A program made the position numbers and the translations under genes. Positions 6,767-14,171 of a DNA stretch of 25,204 bases are shown in pieces. Within the stretch, counting starts at the first letter, position 1, and every line of letters starts with the position of its first letter. The DNA lies in IMG/VR virus record IMGVR_UViG_3300047557_000798, positions 1 through 25,204 of that record. The stretch is one strand, 5' to 3'. Source of the DNA: a virus. Below the pieces are notes generated by a model, which saw only the letters and a list, made by a program, of their open reading frames with translations, did not search any database and was not told the DNA's origin.

Positions 6767-7753
6767 ATGGCTAAGGACGAAGTATTGAAAGAGGATGACG
6801 AGAGTTCCAAAGAGGAATACGTCATTACCGAAACCCCTCCCGAGGAGCCTGCTCAAGAGGCAGCGCCTGTCGAAGCGGAAGCTTCAGCAGAGGAAGACGA
6901 GGGCGATGAGCGCCTTGCGGACGCTGATGAGGCGGACGAGGAAGAGACGGGCAAACGCCGTGCTCAGACCCCTGAGGAAAAGCGTGCGCAGCGTCAACAG
7001 CGCAAGTTCCGTCGCCGTGCGGCGATTGAGCACAAAGAGCGCGAGTTGGCGTTTTTGCGTGCAGAGAACGAAGAGTTCAAGCGCCGCTTGCAGGCCGTTG
7101 AGAGCAAGACCACGCAGTTCGACCAACAGGCTGCGGATCAGCGTCTAAACGAGACGACCAACGAAATCCAAACCGTAGACCGCATCATCGCCAAGGCGAT
7201 TGAGCAGGGAGCCGGAGAGGACGTTGCCAAGGCGTTATCCATCCGTGATCAACTCATGGAGCGCCGCAGGCAGCTTGAAAGTCTCAAGCAATCGTCTAAG
7301 CCGGAGCCAGAAAAGCCTCGGGTTGACCCCCGCGTGGCGGCGTATGCCAAGGAATGGATGTCGGCCAATGATTGGTACGACCCTCGTGGCAGCGACGAAG
7401 AATCCCTCATTGTGCAGGCTTTGGACAAAAAGCTTGCCTCTGAAGGGTTTAACCCGGCAACGGAAGATTATTGGATTGAGTTGGACAATCGTGTAGCCAA
7501 ACGCCTACCCCACCGATATGGAGAAGACACCGTGGAAGACGAGGCCCCTAAAGCAAAGGCCGCGCCAAAACGCGGTGGTCCCCCAGTCGGCGGCAAGCGT
7601 GAATACGCTGCACCGTCCACCCGAAAAGAGATTTATATCAGCCCTGAGCGCAAGCAAGCGCTCATCGACGCAGGGGTCTGGGATAACCCAGAGTTGCGTC
7701 AACGCTACATAAAGCGTTATGCTGACTATGATCGTAACAATTCTTCTCGCTAA
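6767..7753 (+). CDS. Capsid scaffolding protein
   Basis: This 328-residue highly charged protein precedes the capsid genes. Residues 1-65 are very acidic with a few prolines. Residues 65-180 form a predicted long helix or coiled coil rich in Arg, Glu and Gln (EKRAQRQQRKFRRRAAIEHK and following). Residues 195-245 are more globular (AYAKEWMSANDWYDPRGSDE). The C terminus is basic (RYIKRYADYDR), as expected for a scaffold that contacts the inner face of capsid subunits. This layout and location are characteristic of podoviral scaffolds, which guide procapsid assembly and then leave. No enzyme motif is present. It starts at ATG 6767, 10 bases after the GroES-like gene. Confidence 0.85.
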   Translation: MAKDEVLKEDDESSKEEYVITETPPEEPAQEAAPVEAEASAEEDEGDERLADADEADEEETGKRRAQTPEEKRAQRQQRKFRRRAAIEHKERELAFLRAENEEFKRRLQAVESKTTQFDQQAADQRLNETTNEIQTVDRIIAKAIEQGAGEDVAKALSIRDQLMERRRQLESLKQSSKPEPEKPRVDPRVAAYAKEWMSANDWYDPRGSDEESLIVQALDKKLASEGFNPATEDYWIELDNRVAKRLPHRYGEDTVEDEAPKAKAAPKRGGPPVGGKREYAAPSTRKEIYISPERKQALIDAGVWDNPELRQRYIKRYADYDRNNSSR

Positions 7754-7770
7754 ACAAGGGAGCGAGTTAT

Positions 7771-8307
7771 ATGAGCGATGAAAGACTGAAGAAGGTTCTT
7801 GGCGAAGGTCGTGAGAGTCGTGCTGCGTATGATCGCGCAGTGGTAGAGGAGAGAGCCATCTCCGATGATGACCGCGTTGAGATGTTTCGACAGCAGTTTT
7901 TTCAGGCCGCGTTGCCTGATTTGCCGAAGATTCCGGGTTATCACACTTGCTGGTTGACAACCACGAATCCAAGGGACTCGATACAGGGCAGGATTCGGCT
8001 TGGATATGAGCCGATTAAGCCGGAGGATGTTCCCGGTTGGGAATATGCCACGCTGAAAACTGGCGAGTACATTGGGTTTATTGGCGTCAACGAGATGTTG
8101 GCTTTTAAGATTCCCCTGTCGCTGTACAAAAAGTACATGCAGGAAGCGCACTACGATGCGCCCGCTCGGGAAGAAAGCCGACTGGCCGAAACGGCTGAGT
8201 TCCTGCGTGATCAGGCTCAGAAGTCCGGTTCAAATGTGATCGAAGGTGACGGCATTGAGGCAATGCGGGAATCGGCTAATCGTCGTGCCCCACAAGCGTG
8301 GGAATGA
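7771..8307 (+). CDS. Conserved head-region protein of unknown function (178 aa)
   Basis: The gene starts at ATG 7771 behind a GGGAG site. The protein has a charged N terminus, then FFQAALPDLPKIPGYHTCWL and TTTNPRDSIQGRIRLGYEP, and a basic C-terminal helix. The pattern of small proteins between scaffold and coat genes in podovirus-like phages suggests a virion or assembly factor. No domain is recognised. The hydrophobic-aromatic middle section (about 45-130) looks folded; the last 45 residues look like a charged, probably flexible, tail. Confidence 0.75.
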   Translation: MSDERLKKVLGEGRESRAAYDRAVVEERAISDDDRVEMFRQQFFQAALPDLPKIPGYHTCWLTTTNPRDSIQGRIRLGYEPIKPEDVPGWEYATLKTGEYIGFIGVNEMLAFKIPLSLYKKYMQEAHYDAPAREESRLAETAEFLRDQAQKSGSNVIEGDGIEAMRESANRRAPQAWE

Positions 8308-8342
8308 TGTTAGCCACACATCTTTTTTGTGAGGATTAACGC

Positions 8343-8903
8343 ATGTCTGCGACCAGTGCACCATTTGGTCTTCGGCCTGCCTATCATCCTAGCGGTATCA
8401 TTCGACCCACCGCTATGACGATTGAGACGGGCTACACCTCCAACATCTTCCAGTTCCAGCCGGTCAAGCTCGACACGGATGGTTTCATTGAAGCTGCTGG
8501 AAATTCTGATCCCATCATCGGTACGTTCATGGGCGTCGAGTTTACCGACGCTGACGGTCGTCGCCGCGTGAGCAACAAGTGGACGGCCTCAACCGCCGCC
8601 ACGGACATTGTTGCCTACGTGACGCTTGACCCGGCCATCGTGTACGAAATTCAGGCCAACGGCTCGGTTTCGGTCACGAACATCAGCAATCAGGCGGACT
8701 TCGCCAATGCTGACTCTGGCAACGTCACGACTGGCCTTTCGCTCGCGCAGCTCGACCGTTCGGGCTTCGTCACTTCGGGCAACAAGGTCATGCGCGTCAT
8801 TGCTATTGCGCCGGAAGTCGGGAACGCCGCTGGCGACTCCTTCACCATCGTTCAGGTCCAGATTAGCGAGCACCAGTACGTCGCTAATGTGGCTGCATTC
8901 TAA
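8343..8903 (+). CDS. Head decoration-like structural protein
   Basis: This 186-residue protein begins MSATSAPFGLRPAYHPSG and is rich in Gly, Ala, Ser, Thr and Val with few Lys or Cys. It looks like a beta-structured virion protein. It lies directly before the major capsid gene, where phages often place a decoration or cement protein. The start at ATG 8343 follows GAGG eight bases upstream. Usage of C-ending codons is strong, as in the capsid gene, which fits high expression. Assignment as decoration is inference from order and composition; a minor head protein is the alternative. Confidence 0.72.
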   Translation: MSATSAPFGLRPAYHPSGIIRPTAMTIETGYTSNIFQFQPVKLDTDGFIEAAGNSDPIIGTFMGVEFTDADGRRRVSNKWTASTAATDIVAYVTLDPAIVYEIQANGSVSVTNISNQADFANADSGNVTTGLSLAQLDRSGFVTSGNKVMRVIAIAPEVGNAAGDSFTIVQVQISEHQYVANVAAF

Positions 8904-8916
8904 GGAGGGCTAGAAA

Positions 8917-9831
8917 ATGGCAGTCCCAATGCGCAGTACTGATTTTCGTTCCATTGTTGAGCCGATTCTTAACGAGGCTTTCGATGGCGTTTATGACCAG
9001 CGTGCTGACGAGTGGAAGCAAGTCTTCGTCCAGCAGCAGGGCATTCCCCGCAACTACCACGAAGAGCCGGTGCTCTACGGGTTCGGCGCTGCTCCGGAAC
9101 TTCCGGACGGTATGCCGGTCACGTATCAGGCCGGTGGCGTGCTCTTCTTGCAGCGTTACGTTTACAAGGTCTACGGCCTTGCATTCGCGCTCACGAAGGT
9201 GCTCGTGGAAGATGGTGACCACATCCGTATCGGTCAGACCTACGCCAAGCACTTGGCGCAGTCGCTGATTGAGACGAAGGAAACCCTCTGCGCCAACGTC
9301 CTCAACCGTGCGTTCACCGCTGGCTTCAACGGCGGCGACGGCGTGCCTCTGGTTTCGACCAGCCACCCGATTGCCAACGGAACGTTCAGCAACCAGCTCA
9401 CGACCCCGGCGGCTCTCTCGCAGACCTCACTTGAGCAGATCCTCATTCAGATCCGCAACGCTGTTGACAACAACGGCAAGCGCATCCGTTTGAACCCGGA
9501 GAAGCTCGTTGTGTCGCCGTCCAACGTGTTCCAAGCGGAAGTGCTCCTCAAGAGCGTCCTCCGTACGGGCACCGCCGACAACGACATCAACCCGGTGAAG
9601 TCGATGGGCCTCCTCGCTGGCGGTCAGGCTAACCTCTCGCGTTTGACCTCCACCACCGCTTGGTGGGTGAAGACGGACGCGCCGGAAGGCTTGAAGCTAA
9701 TGATGCGTCGCGGCCTTGAGAAGTCAATGGAAGGCGACTTCGAGACTGACAGCACCCGCTTTAAATCGACCGAACGTTACGCTGTGGGATTCACTGATCC
9801 CCGCACCGTATACGGTACGGCTGGTCTGTAA
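8917..9831 (+). CDS. Major capsid protein (HK97-type fold likely)
   Basis: This 304-residue protein begins MAVPMRSTDFRSIVEPIL and contains HIRIGQTYAKHLAQSLIETK (long spine-helix-like segment), GDGVPLVSTSHP and RIRLNPEKLVVSP (strand pattern of the P domain), ending DPRTVYGTAGL. This layout is that of the HK97-fold capsid of podovirus-like phages. An excellent ribosome site AAGGAGG (8902-8908) lies eight bases before the ATG, which fits very high expression. The codon bias (GGC, AAC, CGT, CTC) is stronger than in most other genes here. It would be the target protein of the scaffold and possibly of the GroES-like protein. The gene is intact, with no intron. Confidence 0.93.
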   Translation: MAVPMRSTDFRSIVEPILNEAFDGVYDQRADEWKQVFVQQQGIPRNYHEEPVLYGFGAAPELPDGMPVTYQAGGVLFLQRYVYKVYGLAFALTKVLVEDGDHIRIGQTYAKHLAQSLIETKETLCANVLNRAFTAGFNGGDGVPLVSTSHPIANGTFSNQLTTPAALSQTSLEQILIQIRNAVDNNGKRIRLNPEKLVVSPSNVFQAEVLLKSVLRTGTADNDINPVKSMGLLAGGQANLSRLTSTTAWWVKTDAPEGLKLMMRRGLEKSMEGDFETDSTRFKSTERYAVGFTDPRTVYGTAGL

Positions 9832-9839
9832 GTCTCTGA

Positions 9840-9867
9840 TTTGTAAGGAGTTATTCTCCTAGACAAA
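9840..9867 (+). promoter_or_regulatory. Hairpin after the major capsid gene
   Basis: TTTGT-A-AGGAG-TTATT-CTCCT-AG-ACAAA forms two five-base-pair stems (9840-9844 with 9863-9867; 9846-9850 with 9856-9860) separated by a small internal loop, nine bases after the capsid stop. No T-run follows, so it is not a convincing intrinsic terminator. It may stabilise the 3' end of the abundant capsid message. Confidence 0.5.
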
Positions 9868-9869
9868 TC

Positions 9870-9937
9870 CTTGCCCGGCTCTGTATGATGTTAGCCAACT
9901 TGGAAACAGGAAGGCAGTCATGCAGAAGCCGGGCAAG
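9870..9937 (+). promoter_or_regulatory. 11-bp inverted repeat spanning the GIY-YIG start
   Basis: CTTGCCCGGCT (9870-9880) is exactly complementary to AGCCGGGCAAG (9927-9937). The loop of 46 bases contains the ribosome site (AGGAAGG, 9908-9914) and the ATG at 9920; the right arm covers codons 3-6. Folding of the message could hinder translation of the homing endonuclease. T4 I-TevI is a known case of translational control by a hairpin near the start. The function here is inferred. Confidence 0.5.
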
Positions 9938-10855
9938 TTTTATGTGTACGTTTATCTTGATCCCCGTCCGGGGAAAGGGCTTCAACCCATCTACGTTGGC
10001 AAAGGCACCGTAGATTTAGACCGCGCCAGTTATCACTGGGAACGTCGGTGCGTTAATCCTTTTTTGCAAAGTGTGCTGGATAAGATCCGGGCAGCGGGCC
10101 TTGTTCCGCAGATTACTGTGGCTGCGTATATGGACGAAGAAGAAGACGCTTTTGCCATGGAGCGAGATTTAATTGCGCAATACGGGCGGCGTGATTTGCG
10201 CACAGGATCTCTTTGTAATTTAACCGGAGGCGGACAAGGCACCGCAGGATTAAAGTACAGCGAAGAACGGTTACGTAAAAAACGAGAACAATGCTCTACG
10301 CCTGAGTGGCGAGAGATGATGACAAAAATCATCAAGAAAGCTTGGCAAAATCCAGAACACAGACAAAGGATTTTAGAATCTCAAAATCGACTTAGAAACG
10401 ACCCCGCCTACCGCGCCCGTCTTCGCGCAGCAATCATCAAGGCTCAAACCGAAGAAGTCCGCAACAAAATCAGCGTTGCCATGCGGACCAACTGGGAGTC
10501 CGAGGATTACCGTGCCAAGCAGGCTGCATCCCGTGCTGAAGCACATGCTAGACCGGAGGAAAAGAAACGCAAAAGCGAAGCCACAAAAAGACTATGGACA
10601 CAGAAAGGAGATAGTATTAGATTAGCGATTAAGGCCGCGAAATCGACTCCGGAGCGCCGTGCTGAGGCTTCTAAAAAGTCCAAAGCATATTACGAGAGTG
10701 AAGAAGCTCGTAAGCAAGCAGGGGAGTATTCAAGGGCGTACAACACGCCTGAGGTTCGGGCAGCGAAGGCAGAGTTGTTGAAGGCGCGTTGGGCTGACCC
10801 TGAGTTTAGAGCAAAGATGCTCGCGAAGAGAAAGGCCAAAGCGCAAGGAGTTTGA
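9920..10855 (+). CDS. GIY-YIG homing endonuclease next to the capsid gene
   Basis: This 311-residue protein has the GIY-YIG core: FYVYVYLDP (Y8-Y10 region) followed by PIYVGKGT (24-30), the catalytic glutamate at E81 in MERDLIAQYG, and N100 in LCNLTGGGQG. The rest (about 110-311) is a very basic helical tail made of repeating units with the core P/E-E-x-R followed by Lys/Ala-rich helix (STPEWREMM, NPEHRQRI, NDPAYRARL, STPERRAEA, DPEFRAKM). It probably contacts DNA along an extended path. Such free-standing genes cut related phages at a nearby locus and so spread themselves. The capsid gene upstream is the natural candidate target. The start at ATG 9920 has AGGAAGG upstream. Both neighbours are intact, so this is intergenic and not inside an intron. 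Confidence 0.9.
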   Translation: MQKPGKFYVYVYLDPRPGKGLQPIYVGKGTVDLDRASYHWERRCVNPFLQSVLDKIRAAGLVPQITVAAYMDEEEDAFAMERDLIAQYGRRDLRTGSLCNLTGGGQGTAGLKYSEERLRKKREQCSTPEWREMMTKIIKKAWQNPEHRQRILESQNRLRNDPAYRARLRAAIIKAQTEEVRNKISVAMRTNWESEDYRAKQAASRAEAHARPEEKKRKSEATKRLWTQKGDSIRLAIKAAKSTPERRAEASKKSKAYYESEEARKQAGEYSRAYNTPEVRAAKAELLKARWADPEFRAKMLAKRKAKAQGV

Positions 10856-10871
10856 GTTCTAGGTGTAACCA

Positions 10872-10925
10872 GCCCATTAGACCGGCCTAGCGGACGATGC
10901 ACAGACTAATGGGCAACTTGTGCAT
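10872..10925 (+). promoter_or_regulatory. Interleaved inverted repeats (possible pseudoknot) before the next gene
   Basis: GCCCATTAG (10872-10880) pairs with CTAATGGGC (10906-10914), nine base pairs. ATGCACA (10897-10903) pairs with TGTGCAT (10919-10925), seven base pairs. The arms are interleaved (A1, B1, A2, B2), so they either form a pseudoknot or exclude each other. The second arm ends one base before the GAGG ribosome site of the gene at 10939. A leader RNA controlling that gene is plausible; no known riboswitch consensus is recognised. Confidence 0.5.
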
Positions 10926-10938
10926 GAGGTAATTTGCA

Positions 10939-11187
10939 ATGGCAAGAACAACTTTCTCGGGTCCGGTACGATCCGAAAATGGTTTTGAAGGCAACATGGT
11001 TTCCGGAACGATCAGCAGCGCTTCCGGTGTTATCACCAACCTGCTCTGCACCACGCTGACGATTGGCAGCACCAAGCTGACCACGGCTTCGCCTTCTGGC
11101 ACCGTGTCTGTTCAAGTTGGTCGCATTCCGGTTTTGGTAGGAAGCTCAACTTTCTACATCGGTTTGTACTCCAGCCTCGTGCCGTAA
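10939..11187 (+). CDS. Small Ser/Thr/Gly-rich structural protein (82 aa)
   Basis: The protein begins MARTTFSGPVRSENGFEGNM and ends FYIGLYSSLVP. It is rich in Ser, Thr, Gly and Val with almost no acidic residues, which fits a small beta-rich virion protein. A GAGG site lies eight bases before the ATG. It is preceded by a structured leader and followed seven bases after its stop by a strong hairpin terminator, so it may be produced at its own level. I recognise no named family. Its position after the capsid gene suggests a head or head-tail accessory protein. Confidence 0.75.
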   Translation: MARTTFSGPVRSENGFEGNMVSGTISSASGVITNLLCTTLTIGSTKLTTASPSGTVSVQVGRIPVLVGSSTFYIGLYSSLVP

Positions 11188-11193
11188 ATTGTG

Positions 11194-11211
11194 AGGGGGC
11201 TTCGGCCCCCT
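11194..11211 (+). terminator. Intrinsic-type terminator with a TTCG loop
   Basis: AGGGGGC-TTCG-GCCCCCT is a seven-base-pair GC-rich stem capped by a stable UUCG tetraloop and followed by TT, then CGCTTGT. The T-tract is short, so termination may be partial, giving a step down in expression after the capsid group. It lies between genes ending at 11187 and starting at 11241. Confidence 0.65.
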
Positions 11212-11240
11212 TTCGCTTGTGATTGTGAGGGAAAGCAACC

Positions 11241-11870
11241 ATGCGTCCTATTAGTTTTACAAGATCACAGCCTGCGGCGGATGCGGACAGCGTAGCGGCA
11301 GTGCAACTTTTGAATGCCTCCGGAGCGATTACGCTCAATGGATCGTTGGCTGCGGGCGGTGTTGCCACGCTAACGGTTCCGGCGTATCTCACGGTATTTA
11401 GCGAAAAGTCGGCCACTGTTAATTTCATTGTCACGGGCACACGCCCGGGCGGTGGAGAGCAGATTGAGACGCTTGCGGTAACGGCATCGGGCACGGTGAC
11501 GGGTTCGTTGGCGTTTGCGACGGTGACTAATGTGTTGGCTTCAGCGCCAACGAGTGCAACGATTAGTGTTGGTAACGCTGTCACGGGTTACACCGACTGG
11601 ATTCCGCTTGATATTTACACGCCGAATCAGGTGACCACGATTTCTGCGAAGACGAGTGGCACGGTGAATTATTCGGTGCAGTACACCAACGAAGATCCGT
11701 TTGATCGCAGCATTCAGCAACTTGCGGTTGCACATCCGAATGCTAGCTTGACGGCAGCGTCAGGTGATGAGACTCAGTTCACGACGACGCTGATGCGTGC
11801 GGTTCGACTGAGAATTAATAGCGGTTCGGGTTCGGTTCGCTTTACCGTCGTCCAACAGTCCACGAAGTAA
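11241..11870 (+). CDS. Structural protein, beta-rich (209 aa)
   Basis: The gene starts at ATG 11241 behind a GAGGG site. The protein is dominated by Thr, Val, Ala and Ser in alternating hydrophobic/polar runs (VATLTVPAYLTVFSEKSATV, NYSVQYTNEDPFDRSIQQLA), typical of beta-sandwich phage virion proteins. No Cys is present. It lies between a small virion gene and the C1q-like protein, so a role as head fibre, decoration or tail accessory protein is likely. No specific family is recognised. Confidence 0.75.
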   Translation: MRPISFTRSQPAADADSVAAVQLLNASGAITLNGSLAAGGVATLTVPAYLTVFSEKSATVNFIVTGTRPGGGEQIETLAVTASGTVTGSLAFATVTNVLASAPTSATISVGNAVTGYTDWIPLDIYTPNQVTTISAKTSGTVNYSVQYTNEDPFDRSIQQLAVAHPNASLTAASGDETQFTTTLMRAVRLRINSGSGSVRFTVVQQSTK

Positions 11871-11873
11871 GCC

Positions 11874-12578
11874 ATGGCTAACGTTAAGATTACAGATCTT
11901 ACGGCGGCTACGGCTCTCGGGGGGAGCGAGCTTTTTGAGTGCGTGCAGTCTTCGACTTCGGTCAAGGCGTCGGCTACGCAGATCAAAAATTTCGTAGGCG
12001 ATTCGCTGAATCTCACTGGCGGCGTGATCAACTCGGTCACGATTAGCAACGCAGTAGGTGAGTTTGATTCGATTACGGTGACGGCGGGTGCGATTCCGTT
12101 TGATACGATTACGGGTCGATCATACGCACAGAAAATATCGACTAGGGATCAAACAGCTGTTTCCGCAAATGTTGCGTATGCCGTGTCATTTGATACCGGG
12201 TCATCGTGGGATAGCGGAATCACAGTTGCATCTAGCACGAATATTACCTTTGCGACGGCGGGCGTGTATTCATGTTCGATGAACTTTCAGCTCAAAAATA
12301 CCGACACCGCTAATCACACAGTTACCGTTTGGTACCAGAAAAACGGCACGAACGTCGCTAATACTGCCTCAACAATTAGTGTGCCTAAAGCCACTGACGG
12401 TGGTGTGACGGTGTTTGAACTTACGTTCCAAGAGCAAGTCACTGCGACTCAGTATTTGACTTTGTATTGGGCTACGACAAACACGGCTGTGACGATTGAT
12501 TACACTGCTGCGTCCGCTGGTCCTCCTAACGTCCCGGCGATTCCGTCTGTAATCTTTACAGCAAATAGGATTGCCTGA
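11874..12578 (+). CDS. C1q-like beta-jelly-roll structural protein
   Basis: This 234-residue protein has an N-terminal segment MANVKITDLTAATALGGSEL of the kind found at the start of phage fibre or head-fibre proteins. A linker follows (50-80), and then a C1q/TNF-like domain (about 85-234): SVAYAVSFDTG-like strand, then STNITFATAGVYSCSMNFQL, and a final strand region with LTLYWATTNTAVTIDY. Such domains form trimers and often bind carbohydrate or serve as tips of fibres. The start is an ATG at 11874, three bases after the previous stop. The C terminus overlaps the next start by one base. Assignment to the C1q-like fold is by pattern and is moderately sure. Confidence 0.78.
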   Translation: MANVKITDLTAATALGGSELFECVQSSTSVKASATQIKNFVGDSLNLTGGVINSVTISNAVGEFDSITVTAGAIPFDTITGRSYAQKISTRDQTAVSANVAYAVSFDTGSSWDSGITVASSTNITFATAGVYSCSMNFQLKNTDTANHTVTVWYQKNGTNVANTASTISVPKATDGGVTVFELTFQEQVTATQYLTLYWATTNTAVTIDYTAASAGPPNVPAIPSVIFTANRIA

Positions 12579-12892
12579 TGAACTGCAAAGGCGACTGGTC
12601 AGAATGGAAACAGTTTGCCAAAGGCGGTGGGGCGTTTAAGAGCCCCGCTTGGCAGCGCAAGGCTGGGAAAAATCCGGAAGGCGGTCTAAACGAAGCGGGG
12701 CGACGTAGTGCAAAGCGCGAGGGGATGAACTTGAAGCCGCCGGTAAGTGCTGGACAGGCAAAGAAGTCCCCGAAGGCAGCGGCACGGCGTCGATCATTCT
12801 GTGCGCGGATGTCGGGTATGCCGGGGCCGATGAAAGATGAGAAAGGTCGCCCGACGCGAAAGGCGTTGTCGCTACGTAAGTGGGATTGCTGA
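12578..12892 (+). CDS. Small basic conserved protein, SPAWQRKxGKNPxGGLN type (104 aa)
   Basis: The protein is strongly basic. It carries the recognisable pattern SPAWQRKAGKNPEGGLNEAG, NLKPPVSAG, SFCARMSGMPGPMKDEKGRP and TRKALSLRKW. Proteins of this pattern occur in many phages and some large DNA viruses and carry a DUF name (I believe DUF6321, not verified). Function is unknown. The ATG overlaps the TGA of the C1q-like gene, and its own TGA overlaps the next ATG, so the three are translationally linked. The charge suggests nucleic acid or capsid-interior binding, which is inference. Confidence 0.8.
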   Translation: MNCKGDWSEWKQFAKGGGAFKSPAWQRKAGKNPEGGLNEAGRRSAKREGMNLKPPVSAGQAKKSPKAAARRRSFCARMSGMPGPMKDEKGRPTRKALSLRKWDC

Positions 12893-13047
12893 TGAAAAAG
12901 AAAGTGGTTCGCAAGCGTAAGGTCAAAGTAAATCCGTTGCCGGAGCCGGTCGCACCGACTCGTCGTGAGCGGTTGATGATTAAACTCATTGTGCTGAAGG
13001 CGCGACTGCGAGGAGTATTCGCGGCGCTCAAAGCGCGTATCTCTTGA
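12892..13047 (+). CDS. Very basic small protein (51 aa)
   Basis: The ATG at 12892 overlaps the previous TGA (ATGA), and the frame ends TGA 13045-13047. The protein starts MKKKVVRKRKVKVNPLPEPV and continues with a basic amphipathic helix (RRERLMIKLIVLKARLRG) and a second helix to the end. About a third of residues are Lys or Arg. No family is recognised. Its charge and neighbours suggest a DNA-associated virion or assembly component. It is real rather than a chance frame because of the exact overlap, the coding bias and the conserved strand. Confidence 0.72.
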   Translation: MKKKVVRKRKVKVNPLPEPVAPTRRERLMIKLIVLKARLRGVFAALKARIS

Positions 13048-13059
13048 GAGGGTAAATCC

Positions 13060-14106
13060 ATGGCTGTTAAGTACGTTAAAGATTTTTCTTACCCCAAGCA
13101 CATGGGTTTCCATGCGGCATCGGGGCACATGAGCAAATACGCCAAGGGCGGCTCTGTGAAGGCGGTGCCTTCTAAGGCGAAAGATTCTTACAAGGACATG
13201 CCTGCGCGTGCGAAGCCGAATGCTCCGGCGCATGGTGCTCCGAAGATGGAATCGAAGCCCAAGATGGGCAAAGGACAGGGCTACGCTATGGGCGGTCGTG
13301 TGCCGGGTTATGACATGGACCGACTGCCTGCTAAGAAGCCGCCGGGACGTACGATGGATTTGGCTCCGTCAAAGCCGGAGAAGGGCATGTACGAGGGCTA
13401 TAAGAAGGGTGGCGCGGTCGAACCACCCAAGCCTTCTAGTCGTGAGGGTTTTAAACCTCTTAAGCCAATGGCACCTCAAAAACCTTATACTTCTAGTTCT
13501 TATAAAAAAGACGATTCTAAAAAAATGAAATCGTCTTACGAGATTGAGGTTTATGGTGAACCAATAAAATACACCCGAGAGGATGAAGAAAAATATCCTG
13601 CCTTTAAAAAGGGTGGCAAAGTTGCCAAGGTGATGCGCGAGTACAAGGCCGGTGAACTGCACTCGGGTTCCAAGAAGGGTCCGGTGGTAAAGAACCGCAA
13701 GCAGGCGGTTGCAATTGCGTTGTCCGAAGCCCGTAAGGCCGGTGAAAAGGTAGCGAAGAAGGCCAAGGGCGGCGAGATCTTCAGCACGGAATATCTTGCC
13801 TACGGCGACAAGAAGGGTCCGTATCGCGGTAGCCCGAAGAAGGCCAAGATGCTCGGTCGTCAAGACCGTCGCGCTCGCGAAGCCATGGAGCGTGCTGAAA
13901 AGTATGCGCCGGGAATGAGCCTTGATATGAAGGCCAAGGGCGGCATGGCCAAGCACTCGGATGTGAAAATGGACAAAGCCATGATGCGTAAAGCCGTTCA
14001 TAAACACGAGAGCGAAAAGCATCCGGGCGAACCCAAGACCAAATTGCGTCACGGCGGCGTTCCTGCTCATGGACGTAAGCCAATGTACGGCGGCGGTAAG
14101 TGCTAA
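13060..14106 (+). CDS. Lys/Gly-rich protein with repeated KGG motifs and a DUF6496-like segment
   Basis: This 348-residue basic protein has at least seven copies of a short K/M/H-G-G-x-V/A/I motif (residues about 29-33, 77-81, 116-120, 184-188, 236-240, 293-297, 331-334), spaced along a low-complexity chain. Residues about 188-230 read VAKVMREYKAGELHSGSKKG followed by PVVKNRKQAVAIALSEARKAG, a pattern I associate with DUF6496. A second conserved segment near the end reads HSDVKMDKAMMRKAVHKHES. Composition suggests an internal, DNA-bound virion protein, perhaps ejected with the genome. A strikingly AT-rich cassette (about 13430-13610) lies between the third and fourth KGG motifs and has different codon use, as if acquired separately. 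The start at ATG 13060 follows GAGAGGG. Confidence 0.8.
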   Translation: MAVKYVKDFSYPKHMGFHAASGHMSKYAKGGSVKAVPSKAKDSYKDMPARAKPNAPAHGAPKMESKPKMGKGQGYAMGGRVPGYDMDRLPAKKPPGRTMDLAPSKPEKGMYEGYKKGGAVEPPKPSSREGFKPLKPMAPQKPYTSSSYKKDDSKKMKSSYEIEVYGEPIKYTREDEEKYPAFKKGGKVAKVMREYKAGELHSGSKKGPVVKNRKQAVAIALSEARKAGEKVAKKAKGGEIFSTEYLAYGDKKGPYRGSPKKAKMLGRQDRRAREAMERAEKYAPGMSLDMKAKGGMAKHSDVKMDKAMMRKAVHKHESEKHPGEPKTKLRHGGVPAHGRKPMYGGGKC

Positions 14107-14127
14107 AATAACTTTCGTGTAGTCATA

Positions 14128-14169
14128 GGGGTCTGCTCGGTGCAGCGGACCACGGCGCAAGAGGGACCC
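14128..14169 (+). promoter_or_regulatory. Leader hairpin with a competing pairing near the connector start
   Basis: Bases 14130-14137 pair with 14144-14151 (eight pairs, one T-G wobble, loop CGGTGC). The left arm's GGGTC (14129-14133) can alternatively pair with GACCC (14165-14169), which touches the ribosome site of the gene at 14172. No T-run follows, so it is not a terminator. A role in setting connector translation is possible; this is inference from pairing only. Confidence 0.4.
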
Positions 14170-14171
14170 TG

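Noticed and set aside
8304-9897. 13-base direct repeat ATGATGTTAGCCA at 8304-8316 and 9885-9897
   Set aside because: A few 13-base matches are expected by chance in a window of this size, and no common role at the two places is clear.
9832-10938. GIY-YIG gene as part of a group I intron
   Set aside because: The capsid gene and the following gene are both complete, and no conserved intron core (P, Q, R, S) was recognised.
10856-10938. Known riboswitch (preQ1, SAM or glutamine class)
   Set aside because: Short patches look similar, such as TTCTAG, but the conserved core and tail of these classes are absent.
14081-14109. Sigma70-type promoter with TAAAAT at 14104-14109
   Set aside because: No acceptable -35 element 16-18 bases upstream. 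No convincing promoter was found elsewhere in the short gaps either.
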